Positions 21,500-32,273 of a stretch of DNA of 64,000 nt are shown piece by piece (position 1 is the first letter of the stretch; every line of letters begins with the position of its first letter). The position numbers and the translations under genes are program-made. Under the pieces are notes generated by a model. That model was not told where the DNA came from. It saw nothing but the letters and a program-made list of their open reading frames with translations, and made no database searches. Source of the DNA: Microglena sp. YARC (taxonomy: Eukaryota > Chlorophyta > Chlorophyceae > Chlamydomonadales > Chlamydomonadaceae); assembly GCA_022414725.1 (NCBI GenBank), contig CM039464.1, positions 29,323,433 to 29,387,432 on the forward strand. Direction: 5' to 3'.

Positions 21500-21830
21500 C
21501 GCACATAGAGCAAGTGTCAGCAGTGGGGAATCACACGCCTGTTGGCAGTTGTCAAGGGTGAAATTGAGGAGGAGGAGGAGGCGGATCTCATTTACGATGT
21601 TGTGGGCGATCTGTGATTGTGATTCACACATAGAGCGAGTGACGGCAGTTGGGAATCACGCACCTGTTAGTTGCTGAAGGTGAAATTGAGGAGGAAGAAG
21701 TGATAGCCATGGAGGAGCTTATGTATGATCTGTGATCGTGATTCACACATTGAGTGATTGGGGAATCATAGGGCGAGAGATAGTTGCTAAGGGCAAAATT
21801 GAGGGGGGGGGGGGGGGGGGGGAGGAGTGA
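21500..21830. repeat. Three extra copies of the kinase 3' end
   Basis: TGTTGGCAGTTGTCAAGGGT, GAAATTGAGGAGG and GATCTGTGATNGTGATTCAC recur at about 21538, 21660 and 21775, a period near 120 bases. The last contains a poly-G run in place of the GAGG codons. Confidence 0.9.
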
Positions 21831-21916
21831 TACTCATGGAGCATCTTTTAATTTGCTTGCGGGTGCACTTCAGGTGATGAAAGCCCCACAGGGTTGCAGA
21901 AAAGGGTGCTGAAGAC

Positions 21917-22034
21917 CAGGGTACTACTTCTTGCCAAATTGGTCAGCGCTTAAAGCGCACAAGTGTCAAATTGGTCAGCGCTTTTTAGTGCAAAAAGCGC
22001 AAAAACTGCGCGCTGCGCGCTTAGTAGTACCCTG
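21917..22034. mobile_element. hAT-type MITE, 118 bp
   Basis: The ends CAGGGTACTACTT and AGTAGTACCCTG are inverted, and CTGAAGAC is duplicated exactly on both sides (21909-21916 and 22035-22042). An 8-bp target duplication is the hAT hallmark. The inside is rich in AGCGC/GCGCT and is shorter than the other two copies. Confidence 0.9.
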
Positions 22035-22239
22035 CTGAAGACCCATTTAATTTGCAGGGAGCTATGGCGGCCTTTCTAGGTGACCTGATATCGTCATTAA
22101 GGGTTCACAGTGGTCACAGGTGGGTGGGGTCGGTTGAGGGTGGTTGGGGCTTACATAGAAGGGCCTATGTCAGGACGTACAAGCCAAGCCATTTAAGGCC
22201 ATCAGGCACTACAGGCCATGAGTACACAGCACTGTACTT

Positions 22240-22480
22240 CCAAGGCTTTTATTTTGGGCTTTTGCAAGCAGCTTCTCGGCAGCTCTCTGAGCCAGCCACT
22301 GGGCTTCACCCAACTATTGCAGCAGCTTCTCGGCAGCTCCCTGAGCCAGCCACTGGGCTGCACCGAACTGTTTCAACTGTTCTGAACAGCTGGTTGTGTC
22401 AGCTTCAAGGTGCACTAGGTTGCGGTACGTTAGGCTGAATGGCCACTTAGGGAAGCTGCCTAGAAGCTGCTGCTAAAAAA
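22240..22480 (+). mobile_element. MITE family A, copy 2
   Basis: Left end CAGCTTCTCGGCAGCTC, right end GAAGCTGCCTAGAAGCTGC. A 50-base part (GCAGCTTCTCGGCAGCTC...CCAGCCACTGGGCT) is doubled inside it. Confidence 0.75.
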
Positions 22481-22726
22481 ACAGACAAGGAACTGGAATA
22501 GAAAAGCTCTGTATACTTCCGCATAAGTACAGCCCATGTGGCTGTGCCATTGGGCTAAGCCCCCAGATTTCAGCAGGTAGTAAGTTGACTAGGGGAGCTT
22601 CAAGTTGGTCAAGGTTGCTTCAGGTTAAGCTGCATATCCAGCCAGGTGAGCAGCCAAGAACTTGGACTTGGTCAAATGGCTCATGTCTTAAAGCTACTCA
22701 CCGTCTTTGGCAGTAACATAACAAGT

Positions 22727-22920
22727 CCTATGCAGCGTCGCTTGCGAAAATTGGTGGAGTGTGTTGGCAACAGAATGGCAGGTGGCAAGGGACTATAGCT
22801 GACAGAAGCCAATTAGTAATGAGACAGTTGGGTGACGTGTCACTTGGTCGTCGGTCGGACGGACCGACAAAGGGGTGAATCTGGGGGTTCATGCCCCCCG
22901 GGAGGGGGAGCTCCGCCAAT
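22727..22920 (+). repeat. Dispersed repeat family D, copy 2
   Basis: Matches 14755-14975: CAGCGTCGCTTGCGAAAATT at the left, GGGGGAGCTCCGCCAA at the right. Confidence 0.75.
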
Positions 22921-23299
22921 AAATTCAAATCAAAGTATTTAGCCTGGGAGCTGCTAAGCGTAACCAAAAGAAGATGAGTTGTGGGTGAGCCCAAGCTTAC
23001 CAATGAATTCACCTACTAGTCTTGTTTTATTTAAGCATTAAGCCTGGGAGCTGCTATGCGTAGCCGTAAGAAGATAAGAGGTGGATGAGCCCAATAATTG
23101 TTACAAGGGTCTATACACCTGGTTCCTCGTCTAACCGTCTGCACATTGCAGCGAACAACAACCCCCTGTGCGAGAACCACGGAAACCAGGGATTTCTAGT
23201 GCACATGTCGGGTTGCAGATTCGAACCGGGGAATCTTCCGGTTGTGGTGTCCATTCCAACCCGTACACCACTCAGGGGTGAGCCCAAGCTTGTCAGTGA

Positions 23300-24430
23300 A
23301 CTCACGTGCTTGTGTGGAGATCAAAGACTAACTGATTGTTTGCCTTTGCCGTCTTTTGAACAGTATGTGCTAGTGCAAACATCAAAGACCAACTGATTGT
23401 TTGCTGCTTTGGAAATGCAGCTGCGGGTGTTCACTTCGAATACAAACTGATTGCTTGCCAGTGAACCACACCTGTGGGTGTGGACATCAAAGACTAAGTA
23501 ACTGTTCGCCATCTTGTGAAAAGTATGTGCTAGTGCAAACACCAAAGACACATTGATTGTTTGCTGTTTTCTTGTACTGTAGCTGCTTGTGCGAAGGTTA
23601 GAGGCAAAATGACGGCTTGCCAGTGAACCACACCTATGGGTGTGAGCATCAAAAACAAACTGATTGTTTGCCGACATGTGAACAGTATGTGCTAGTGCAA
23701 ACATCAAAGACAAATTGATCGTTTGCCGTCTTTTGAATTGCATCTGTGGGTGTTCACTTCGACTACTATCTGGATGCTTGCCTGTAGTGTGAACTCACAT
23801 GCTAGTGTGAAGGTCAAAGACTAAGTAACTGTTTGCCATATTGTGAACAGTACGTGCAAATGCAGACATCAAAGACAAACTGATTGTTTGCCGTCTTTTG
23901 AATCGCAGCTGCTAGTGCCAAGGTCAGATGCAAAATAGTTGTTTGCCAGTGAACCTCACCTGCTAGTGTGAACATCAAAGAGAAACTGATTGTTTGCCAT
24001 ATTGTGAACAGTATGTGATAGCGCGGACATCAAAGACAAATTGATTGTTTGCCGTCTTTTGAATGGCAGCTGCTAGTGGGAAGGTCAGAGGCAAAGTGAT
24101 TGCTTGACGTTTTCTTGTACTGCAGCTGCTAGTGCTAAGGTCAGAGGCAAAATGATTGCTTGACGTTTTCTTGTACTGCGGCTGCTAGTGCTAAGGTCAG
24201 AGGCAAACTGATTGCTTGCCAGTGAACCTCACCTGTGGGTGTACGCATCAAAGACAAACTGATTATTTGACGTCTTTTGAATGGCAGCTGCCAGTGCGAA
24301 GGTTAGAGGAAAAGTGATTGTTTGCCAGTGAACCTCACCTGTGGGTGTGAACATCGAAGACGAACTAACTGTTTGCGGTCTCGTGAACAGTATGTGATAG
24401 TGCGGGCATCAAAGACAAACTGAATGCTCG
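23300..24430. repeat. Degenerate tandem array of about 110-150 bp units
   Basis: Recurring words are ATCAAAGACAAACTGATTGT, TTGCCGTCTTTTGAATGGCA, GCTGCTAGTGCGAAGGTCAG and CCAGTGAACCTCACCTG. More than ten units are recognisable. Just before it (23200-23260) the minus strand holds GGTTCGAATCTGCAACC, a box B-like word, suggesting another tRNA-derived fragment. Confidence 0.8.
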
Positions 24431-24779
24431 CCAGTGAACTTCGAAGACATACTCACTGGTTTTTGTTGGTGCGACGCGTCGCCATTCCGTTTTTGCGTCA
24501 ACGGGTTAGCGACGCGTCTAGCTCTCTAGGTCTGGCTAGTCTAGTGAGAAATGTCCCCCAAAGCTCCCGGGGTTCAGGGCAGCACGTCGCACTGTGGTGT
24601 GCACTGAGTCGCTCAATTTGCGTTTCGTCGCATGAAGAAGAAGAAAAAGTGGACATTCTGACTGTTGGCCATCTTTTGGACTGCATCTGCTATTCTGAAC
24701 ATCAATTGCAAAAATTGATTGGTTGCCGTCTTTTGCCTGGATTGGCCCTTAAACAAGGCTTGTGTCACAGGGTACTCTA

Positions 24780-25325
24780 AAATTCTCGTTATTGTGTGCA
24801 AGCTTTTGGAGCCTGAATGCGTGACTCACTATAGCGTGCAAAACTTGCTTCACAATAGCTTGTATAGCGTGCAAGCTTTTGAAGCCCGAATGTGTGATTC
24901 ACAAAAAAGGGAGTTTTGTGATTCACAACAGTGTGCAAGCTTTTGGAGCCCGAATGCATGATTCACAAAACAGGCAGTTGTGAGATTCACAATAGCGTGC
25001 AAGCTTTTGGAGCCTGAATGCTTGATTCACAAAACAGGCAGTTGTGAGATTCACAATAGCGTGCAAGCTTTTGGAGCCCGAATGCGTGATTCACAAAACA
25101 GGCAGTTGTGAGATTCACAATAACGTGCAAGCTTTTGGAGCCCGAATGCGTGATTCACAAAAAAGGCAGTTGTGTGACTCACAATAGCGTGTTTAGTGTG
25201 CAAGCTTTTGGAGCTCGAATGCGTGTTTCACAAAACAGGCAGTTTTTTATTCATAATAGCGTCTGTAGCGTGCAAGCTGTTGGAGCCCAAATGCGTGATT
25301 CACAAAAAAGGCAGTTGTGTGAAAC
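24780..25325. repeat. Tandem array, about 68-bp units
   Basis: About eight units of GTGCAAGCTTTTGGAGCCCG, AATGCGTGATTCACAAAA and CAGGCAGTTGTGAGATTCAC. Confidence 0.85.
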
Positions 25326-25384
25326 AAGCAGTTTCAATCGGCTTTCGTTGTAGTACCTTGCTGCGTCCTGGCGTTGTCACACTC

Positions 25385-25530
25385 ACTGATAGAATTTGAA
25401 TTTGAATTGTTGCATGGTTTTTCAGCCAACTCTGGGCTGCTCGCTGTCTGCCAATTCCAAGTCCCCCTGTGCGATACCCACGGAAAAATGGGGGCACAAA
25501 AAGCAGATTAGCCAGTTCCATCACTGCCAC
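25385..25530 (-). repeat. Dispersed repeat family E
   Basis: Starts with GAATTTGAATTTGAATTG, then TTTTTCAGCCAACTCTGGGC and CCACGGAAA. On the minus strand it would end in (ATTCAA)n, like a SINE tail. Other copies: 25905-26125, 34586-34730, 37143-37290, 49665-49800 and a fragment at 19008-19100. Confidence 0.7.
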
Positions 25531-25689
25531 CACCACCACCACTGCCACCAATGCACTGATAGAATACTTGTTTTTCTCTACCGATGCTCCAGGGTTTCCC
25601 CTGCATGAATGATGTGGGTATACCTGTGGATGAATAAGTTGCGAGCAATAAAGGCAATGCGCTTGCATTGCCTCATCTTGCTTGCAACC

Positions 25690-25850
25690 ATGGTTTATTT
25701 TTCAAGCTGCGCATGGCAGCTCCCATCCAGCTCCATGAGCCAGCCACTGGTTCATTCCCAGAGCCTTAAGCTGCACTAGAATGACTGCCCCCGAGGACAA
25801 AGCAAGGGAGCTGACTAGAAGCTGCCACACATAGCATAAACACAAGAAAC
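25690..25850 (+). mobile_element. MITE family A, copy 3
   Basis: Short diverged copy: GCATGGCAGCTCCCATCCAG at the left and GGGAGCTGACTAGAAGCTGC at the right. Confidence 0.6.
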
Positions 25851-25904
25851 AGTGCCCTTACCTAAGCTATGCTTCTGAGTTGGGCAAGGGAGCTGGCTAG
25901 AATG

Positions 25905-26125
25905 AATTGGATTGGATTGTTACATGTTTTTTCAGCCAACTCTGGGCTGCTCACTGTCTTGCAACTCCAAATCTCCCCATCCAAGAAATGTCACTTGGAT
26001 GATCACCCTCCTGGATCTAGGGGAAGTCAACTGTGAAATACTCACACACTTAGGGAATCATATTTTCCACTGATCGTGTGTTCTTTGATTCAAATATTTG
26101 GCTATTTTGTGAGCGGGAACACAGC
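25905..26125 (-). repeat. Dispersed repeat family E, copy next to the LINE 3' end
   Basis: It shares GTTACATGTTTTTTCAGCCA and, at its right end, GGCTATTTTGTGAG...AACACAG with the copy at 34586-34730 at the other side of the LINE. Confidence 0.65.
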
Positions 26126-27323
26126 TTTACATTACATTACATGTTAAAGTATACTTGACACCGCGAGGGTGTATGAGACTCTGTGCTTTAAACAAAAAGA
26201 AAAAGCACCCACAAAGCAAAAAACCCCATTACATCAGGGGTGTGTCGAGGACAAACAAACCAAACTCCCAACCACCGTTTTGGTGGCGTAGGTATTAAAC
26301 CCCCTAGAGCAGGACCCAGATCTCAACCACTTACAGTGGCGGAGGTAAGAAGCTAACAAATGAGAAGTCACAAGAAGAAAAAAAGGGATAATAAATTACG
26401 GTGCCACTAAGCAGTCCAGGGCTTCCTGTCTTGCTCTTCTACAAGTAGAAAGATAGTCGGCTAGGTTGCTCCAAAAAGACTTAGTGCCATTTCCATTCAT
26501 AAAGGTTCTGAATGTGAATCACAGAATTCCACATTCCATACGGTTAAGTTGGTATCCTCATGGACATGCCTATAAATATCTGTAAACAGCTTCTGGTAGC
26601 GAAGGCGAATATCATTATAAAAAAGGGCACTCAAACATATGCATTTCATCCTCAGGTTTTTGGAACCCACACATTTGACAGTGTCTCATTGAGCGAGGGA
26701 TGTGTGCTCTATCCACCACCCTCATTCTTTCTGTGTTCAGCCAATGGAACCCATTCTAAACTGTGCTATAGAACGAATCTGATCCTGCTTATGTAAGGCG
26801 GATGTAAAGGGAATCAAGCCATTCTCATCATTGCTGTTGCTGCAAACCATTTTTGGTATCGGAGGCGTTTAAAGCCAACCCTTCTCTCATCAGGGATGTC
26901 TCTAACTGCATTGGTGTCACTTGGGTACTTAAACCTCCATGACTCAAAAAACTTCAGACATAATACCTTCGACATCGACAGCCTCCAAAATGTTGATGTT
27001 TTTACTGGATCCTAGCTTGTGGAGAGCACAACGCAAGTCATGAACCCAGCCAGTGTTGGAGTCAAAAGATTCCTCAAGAGCCATTCTAATGAGATCCTCA
27101 GGTTCTTTATGTATGGTCTTGTTCCAGAAGCGCAAAGCTTGTTTAAGCCAAGCAAAACACAACGGGGTTCTACCCAGCTCTTCCATGATAATATTAGATG
27201 TAGTAGATTGGCAAACACCCCAACATTTGTTTAAGTATACCTCCATGCCATTTCTCACAAGCATGGTCATTTGAGATAAGTGTGTTGTTCAGAATAGAAG
27301 AGCCCACACCTCACAGCCAAAAT

Positions 27324-28034
27324 TCAGGATAGGTTGTACAAGAGAATCAAACAGGTGGGTGAGAATATCAATATTGTATATCTCCATAGTATGGCATAGC
27401 CTACGGAGCATGTGGTGTGCCTTTTGGGCCTTAGTGAGCATCCTAGAAAAGGCAGCTTTTGCACGATTGCTTGAGTCACCATCCACAAAGAGGGATCCCA
27501 AGTAGATAAAAGATAACTTTGTAGAAAGTTGTGCTCCATCATAGACAAATTTGTAATCAGATCCATGCGGGCCTCATCACAGAATTGCTTGTTGAAAACG
27601 ACAATCTCAGTTTTCTTTATATTCACAGCCATCTTAGTAGCCTCGCAGAAATCTCTCAGGCAGTCAAGCATCGCTTGCATATCTGCCGGGGATTCTGCCA
27701 TTATAGCTAGGTCATCAGCATAAAGTAACAGTTGCAGAATCTTTTCCCTAAGCTCAGCCCCTACATTTGGGAGCTTGGATTGGAGGAACGATTCAATTCT
27801 ATCAATGAACAGACCGAATAGGAGTGGGGATAGGGGGTCTCCTTGTTTAACTCCTACAAGGGATGGAAAGGAGGATCCAATGTCCCCATGTAGGCGAACT
27901 TGGAAAACAACATGATTATACATGGACTTAAGAATACTGAGATAGGGGTCCTTGACTCCCAGCCTTGCTAAGCAATCCCATAGCAAGTCTCTGTTGACCC
28001 AATCATAAGCCTTCTTGAAATCAACAAAAGCCAC
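27324..28034 (-). pseudogene. LINE reverse transcriptase, central part
   Basis: It is a 236-residue open piece with RT blocks: Asp in FVDFKKAYDW, GVKQGDPLSPLLF, YADDLAIM and the K-T-E-V/I motif. The frame leaves homology at about residue 175 (ATKTQ-free tail), where continuing homology moves to the 27501-27289 frame. The true protein extends upstream across the Copia insertion. Confidence 0.8.
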
Positions 28035-28097
28035 AAAGAGTGGTTTTTTCTTCTCTCTATATTTATCTACAATATGGTTAAGAATGAATGATGCATC

Positions 28098-28102
28098 TGC
28101 AG
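28098..28102. other. Target-site duplication of Copia, left
   Basis: TGCAG, repeated at 33048-33052. Taking out the element and one TGCAG joins the two halves of the LINE frame without shift or stop. Confidence 0.9.
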
Positions 28103-28426
28103 TATCAGCATGTATAGCGGTGCTCTCACGCGTTTTATGACTTGGTGACTACTTATGTACTCCCTTAGAACTATCGGCTCTCCTGAGCCAGCTTCCCGTG
28201 GGACTGAGTCATCTTGAGATGACTCAGTGGCAGCTTCCTGTCACCTACGTCTCCGGTCTGATCTGTACCCTGTTAGGTTCCTGTCTACCGCCTCCTTTCA
28301 CCACAGGTGCCCCTTTATGGGTCTCCTGTGTCTGTAACGTTATCCTTGTCTCCGTGTATAGATTGGTGCGTCTGTTCCGCTGCTTTAATCTACTGTCCAC
28401 TCTACCGGAGTGATTTCAAGCTGATA
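28103..28426 (+). repeat. Copia 5' LTR
   Basis: 324 bp, from TATCAGCATG to TTTCAAGCTGATA. I see no difference from the 3' LTR over its length. The bases directly after it, GGTTACTGGGCTCC, occupy the primer-binding site position and resemble the half-tRNA type of site used by Drosophila copia, without an obvious standard tRNA 3'-end match. Confidence 0.92.
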
Positions 28427-28457
28427 GGTTACTGGGCTCCTCATCACTACCACTGCT

Positions 28458-28751
28458 TTGATAATGCAACTTCCGCGAGGGTCTCCTGCCGGCCTTGTGA
28501 AACTTACCAAACTAAATGGTGTTTCATGGGCTCGTGGGATCCGCAGTGTCATTGTGAGCAATGGATGCGACCGAATCCTCCCGACGGGGGTGCAGGTTCC
28601 TCTAGATTGGCTAGACGACTGCGCGCCAGCGGCCTCTGCTGCCGGAGAGGAGGATCCTTCCGCCATCGTGGAAGTAATCCCCCCGGTCATTCCTCCATCT
28701 TCTCTTCCTTTTCCTCCCCTGCCGTCTGTCGCCTCCTCCCGTCTGTCGTAG
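28458..28751 (+). CDS. Copia gag N-terminal part
   Basis: The 97-residue frame holds GLVKLTKLNGVSWARGIRSV, in the pattern of the Copia gag start (K-L-x-G-x-N-x-x-x-W). It ends at 28751 in a proline/serine-rich stretch, much shorter than a usual gag, and no zinc knuckle follows. Confidence 0.6.
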   Translation: MIMQLPRGSPAGLVKLTKLNGVSWARGIRSVIVSNGCDRILPTGVQVPLDWLDDCAPAASAAGEEDPSAIVEVIPPVIPPSSLPFPPLPSVASSRLS

Positions 28752-29736
28752 ATGACTGTGACGTGCAGACTCAAGTCGGCGACTAGCCTGGACATCGGTG
28801 GAGATACCCCGTCTTCATCTGCTCGCGTCCCTGACGTCGCTAACCTTTCTCCGGTGTTTGAGGCTCTGCCTGCATACCGGAGTTTGCCAAGCCGACCAAG
28901 CTCCCTGCTGATGTCTACGTCGTCTGTGCCCCCCCTTTGCTCTGCCCAGCCGACTGTTGGCTACTGGCATGAGCTTGCGCTCTAGTGGCTCTGTGCTACC
29001 TTCTGGAGAATTTTTTCAATCAAGCTGGCGGATCGCCGGCACTGCCGTAGGGTTCGCCAGAGGAGGACGACCTACGCCTGGAGATTCTGGAGGTGGTAGG
29101 AAGCAGGGGGTATGGTCAGCACCACTCGGGTGCTGCTCCCTCTACCCCCAACCGGGTGAGTCGAGCCATAGAGGGGGGACTTGGGATTGACTGATAATCG
29201 ACGGCGGGATATTAGGACCTTTACATGCCTCGGCTCTGCTCTTCGCATCCTACCGATAAATTTTCGAATTCTGCCCTTGCGATTTGCGATTTTCTGCCAT
29301 TGTGCGATCTTCTGCACCAGGTGCGACTTGCTGCACTTTCATCCTCGTCTCCTTTTTCCCATACCTCAAATCTCGCCTTCGCCCTAACGCTTCCCCACCT
29401 TCTGTGATCCCAGGTCTCGCAGCGCCGGACTTCGCCCATGCTACAGGCCGAAGTGGACGCCGTCCTGGCCCTAGACCAGCGGCCGTGGAGGATCTTTGGC
29501 ATGATATCTTGGTGGATATTTTTCTCTCTTAGGCTCCTTGTGACCCCTGGGTGCGTTCCGTGGTTCGACACAGGTTGCTAACTTTGTTTTCCTGTGCCCC
29601 TTAGGTGTATGCCTTAGCTACGTGAGTTTGGGTTTCAAGTGTTTGAGTTCTGATAGGGCTAAGGATTTTTTAGTTAAGTGGTATAGAGGCGTGGTTAGAA
29701 TCGGTTGGGCTGTGCATGAATTATTGATGGTATACA

Positions 29737-30108
29737 TTGCTCAGCAGAGTGCGAGTGTGTTATCTACGTAACCGGCTGCCCGATCAGGGTGACAAGACTC
29801 TATACGAGTTGTTCTTTGGGGTTCTACCTGATGTATCGTTATTGCGCGTGTTCGGGTGCCCATGCTATGTTACCTTAGTGAATGGGAAGAAGCGCAATAA
29901 GCTTGACGAAAGGGCGTTATCTGGTAGACTGGTTGGGTATTCTCTGGTGAGTAAGGGTTATTTTGTTTGGGTTCCGAAGTTGCGCCAGGTGGTAGAGAGT
30001 CGTGATGTGCTCTTCTATGAACAGTTTAGCTATAACTGTATCCCTGGGCTCTTTCCCTATGATGGATCTCAGTATTTTTCTCGCACCCCCTGCCGCTATC
30101 ATCGGTAA
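29737..30108 (+). pseudogene. Copia integrase C-terminal part
   Basis: The frame reads CYLRNRLPDQGDKTLYELFF then GVLPDVSLLRVFGCPCYV and LVGYSLVSKGYFVW, the well-known stretch between the integrase core and the C-terminal region of Copia polyproteins. The catalytic DDE core is missing upstream. Confidence 0.8.
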
Positions 30109-30521
30109 AGGGCTTGATACTACTGACAATGTCCTGGGCCCTTTACCAACCCCGATTGTTGACCGCTTTACTGGTCATGGGATGACGATGCGTCCCAGGC
30201 CAGGTAATGATGGTGCTGTATCGCGTGCGGCGGCATTGGGCCAGGGGGAGTCTGATGTTCCTTCAAGCTCTAATTTATTCGAATCGCAGGGGGTCGCCGG
30301 GCCTTCCTCTGCGCCACGTTTCGTCGGTGAAGTCGTAGGATTAGGACAGCCTCGGGTCATAGTGGAACCTAGTACAGGTCCACTGCCCACTAGTCGCCAC
30401 CCCCCCCGTCCACCTATTCGGATAGCTCGCGGGAGTTGTTGATCACTTCACCCCCTGCTATACCTGGTGGTTTATTACCGGACCAGGCATTGCGACGATG
30501 TGGCCGTCACAGATGATGTGA

Positions 30522-31260
30522 GTGATGACCTCGAACACTGGTCCGGGTCAGATACTGCGTATGGCTGGGGTGTTTCTAGTGTACCCAGGCTTCGACGATT
30601 TAGAGGCAAAGGAGGCCGGCCTTGTTCAACCACGCATGAGTGCTGCGCTGGGGGCTTTATTACCGGTTACTGCTGATACTGCTGATATCCCCGCTGCCCA
30701 TGTACAAGTACACTGCTTGTACGTGGGGACTTTTATTTCTACCTCTACTGAACTCTCTTATAAAGCTGCAATGTTACCTACCAACCCTGACAGAGATCTC
30801 TGGCTGCAGGCTATGAAGGATGAGATGGCCTCCCTCCATGCTCATGGCACTTGGGTCCTCACTCCACAGCCTCCTAGGCAGAGGATTCTATCTGGCAGAT
30901 GGGTTATTTGTCAAGAAACATGGGGCTGATGGTTTCTTTGCGTTTTAAAGCTCGTTTGTAGTTCGTGGTTTTCTGCAACGTCCTGGGCTGGACTACCATG
31001 ATGTATATGCCCCCGTCTCCTCTAAAGCAGGTCTTCGTGTGCTCCTTGCTGCCATCACTCATAGAAAGATGTTTGTGAGGCAGCTGGACATCAAGACTGC
31101 ATTCTTGAATGCCACGCTGGAACCTGGTCTGGACCTGTTCTGTTACCAGCCTGAGGGCTTTCATGAACTTGGTCCTAACAATGTTCCCTTGTGTGCAAGC
31201 TGATTAAATCTCTTTATGGTTTGAAGCAGGCACCCAGGGCTTGGAGCAAAGATGTAAAGC
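30522..31260 (+). pseudogene. Copia reverse transcriptase, N-terminal half
   Basis: The pieces lie in different frames: DLWLQAMKDEMASLHAHGTW up to about 30925, then from 30940 KARFVVRGFLQRPGLDYHDV and VRQLDIKTAFLNATLEPG with the first catalytic Asp, then from 31205 LIKSLYGLKQAPRAWSKDV. The frame changes are at about 30925 and 31195. Confidence 0.8.
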
Positions 31261-31269
31261 AGGTTTTGG

Positions 31270-31737
31270 TTGCCCACGGTTTTTACCATGTGCAAAGCTG
31301 AACCTGCTCTGTATTTCAGGAGGGATTCTACTCGTGGGTGGAGCTATGTCCTGACCTATGTGGATGACTTCATCTGTGCTTTTAGTGAGCTGCATAGGTA
31401 TGCCTTGCTGATCGAGGCTATGGAAGCAGCTGGGTGGGAAGTCAAGGAAATGGGTGTACCTGTCCAGTTCCTTTCATTGGACATGACTTGTACACTTGAT
31501 TCTGACGGCAGGTGTGTTAAGATCAACCTCTCCCAACACTCCTACATTGTTGAGCTGGGTGGAGCAGTTTGGTCTCACTGCTGCTACCAAAACCCAAGTT
31601 TTCAGTTCCCATGGCCAAGTGCACTGTCACTGATCCTCCTGGAGAACCTCTGGCCTCTAATAGCCAGTACCTCTCTCTTGTGGGGGCTTTGCTGTACCTG
31701 GCTACCTGCACAAGGCCTGATATTTCTTTTGCTGTGA
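31270..31737 (+). pseudogene. Copia reverse transcriptase, catalytic YVDD part
   Basis: WSYVLTYVDDFICAFSELHR contains the catalytic YVDD. The region goes on to FLSLDMTCTLD and HSYIVEL, then leaves homology at about 31560, where the matching frame becomes 31569-32273. Confidence 0.8.
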
Positions 31738-32273
31738 GCTACCTGTCCAGGTTTTCTGCTCAACCCACTGCCCCCCTGTGGGCTGCAGCCAAGCGCTTGC
31801 TTTTGTATTTGAGAGAACATTCCCATCTGGGCCTCACTTACACTCACAGCCCTGGTTTCTCTTTTACTGTCTTTAGTGACTCATCCTTTGCTGATGATGG
31901 GTCTGACAGGAGATCTCAGACTGGCTATGCTGTGCTTGCTGGAGGCTGCCTTGTGAACTGGATGAGCAAAAGGCAACCCACTGTTGCTGTTAGCTCCAGT
32001 GAGGCTGAGTATCAGGCCCTGTCTCAGACTGCCAGGGAGGTGCAATGGTTGAAAAAGTTGAGAATTGATCTAGGGCTGCCTTGTGACCTGGTCACCATTC
32101 AGGGTGACAACTTGGGGTCCTTGAGCTGGGCCAATGACTGTCAGCTGCTCCCTCGCAACAAGCACATTGATGTCATCCATCACTATATCCAGGAGCTGGT
32201 GGAGGATGGCCAGGTGGATGTTGCCTATGTTAACACTAAGGACAACTGTGCTGACCCTTCACCAAGCCCTTGA
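31569..32273 (+). CDS. Copia RT end and RNase H
   Basis: The 234-residue frame runs from ATCTRPDISFAVSYLSRF to the RNase H domain: TVFSDSSFADDGSDRRSQTG, SSSEAEYQALSQTAREVQWL, QGDNLGSLSWA and KHIDVIHHYIQE. The catalytic Asp, Glu and Asp positions are kept. The end at KDNCADPSPSP matches the usual Copia C-terminal ADxxTK position with a shift. Confidence 0.85.
   Translation: MVSLLLPKPKFSVPMAKCTVTDPPGEPLASNSQYLSLVGALLYLATCTRPDISFAVSYLSRFSAQPTAPLWAAAKRLLLYLREHSHLGLTYTHSPGFSFTVFSDSSFADDGSDRRSQTGYAVLAGGCLVNWMSKRQPTVAVSSSEAEYQALSQTAREVQWLKKLRIDLGLPCDLVTIQGDNLGSLSWANDCQLLPRNKHIDVIHHYIQELVEDGQVDVAYVNTKDNCADPSPSP

Larger units (their letters stand above)
26130..28102 (-). mobile_element. Non-LTR retrotransposon (LINE), 3' part: reverse transcriptase and C-terminal zinc motif
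   Basis: The minus-strand frame picks up right at the Copia insertion and encodes reverse transcriptase: FVDFKKAYDWVNRDLL, KQGDPLSPLLFGLFID and the catalytic LLYADDLAIMAES (around 27720), then NIKKTEIVVFN. The frame breaks near 27500, and later pieces (27501-27289, 27270-26944) carry LVQPILNFGCEVW and LGRTPLCFAWLKQALRFWNK. Further down, 26760-26600 encodes a CQMCGF...HMFEC motif of the kind found at LINE C-termini. The 3' end lies near a TGTAA-like short repeat at about 26130. The element would copy itself by target-primed reverse transcription but is broken. Confidence 0.85.

Noticed and set aside
28752..29700. Integrase catalytic core of Copia
   Set aside because: I looked for the HHCC and DDE patterns in all plus frames and found none; the space is also too short.
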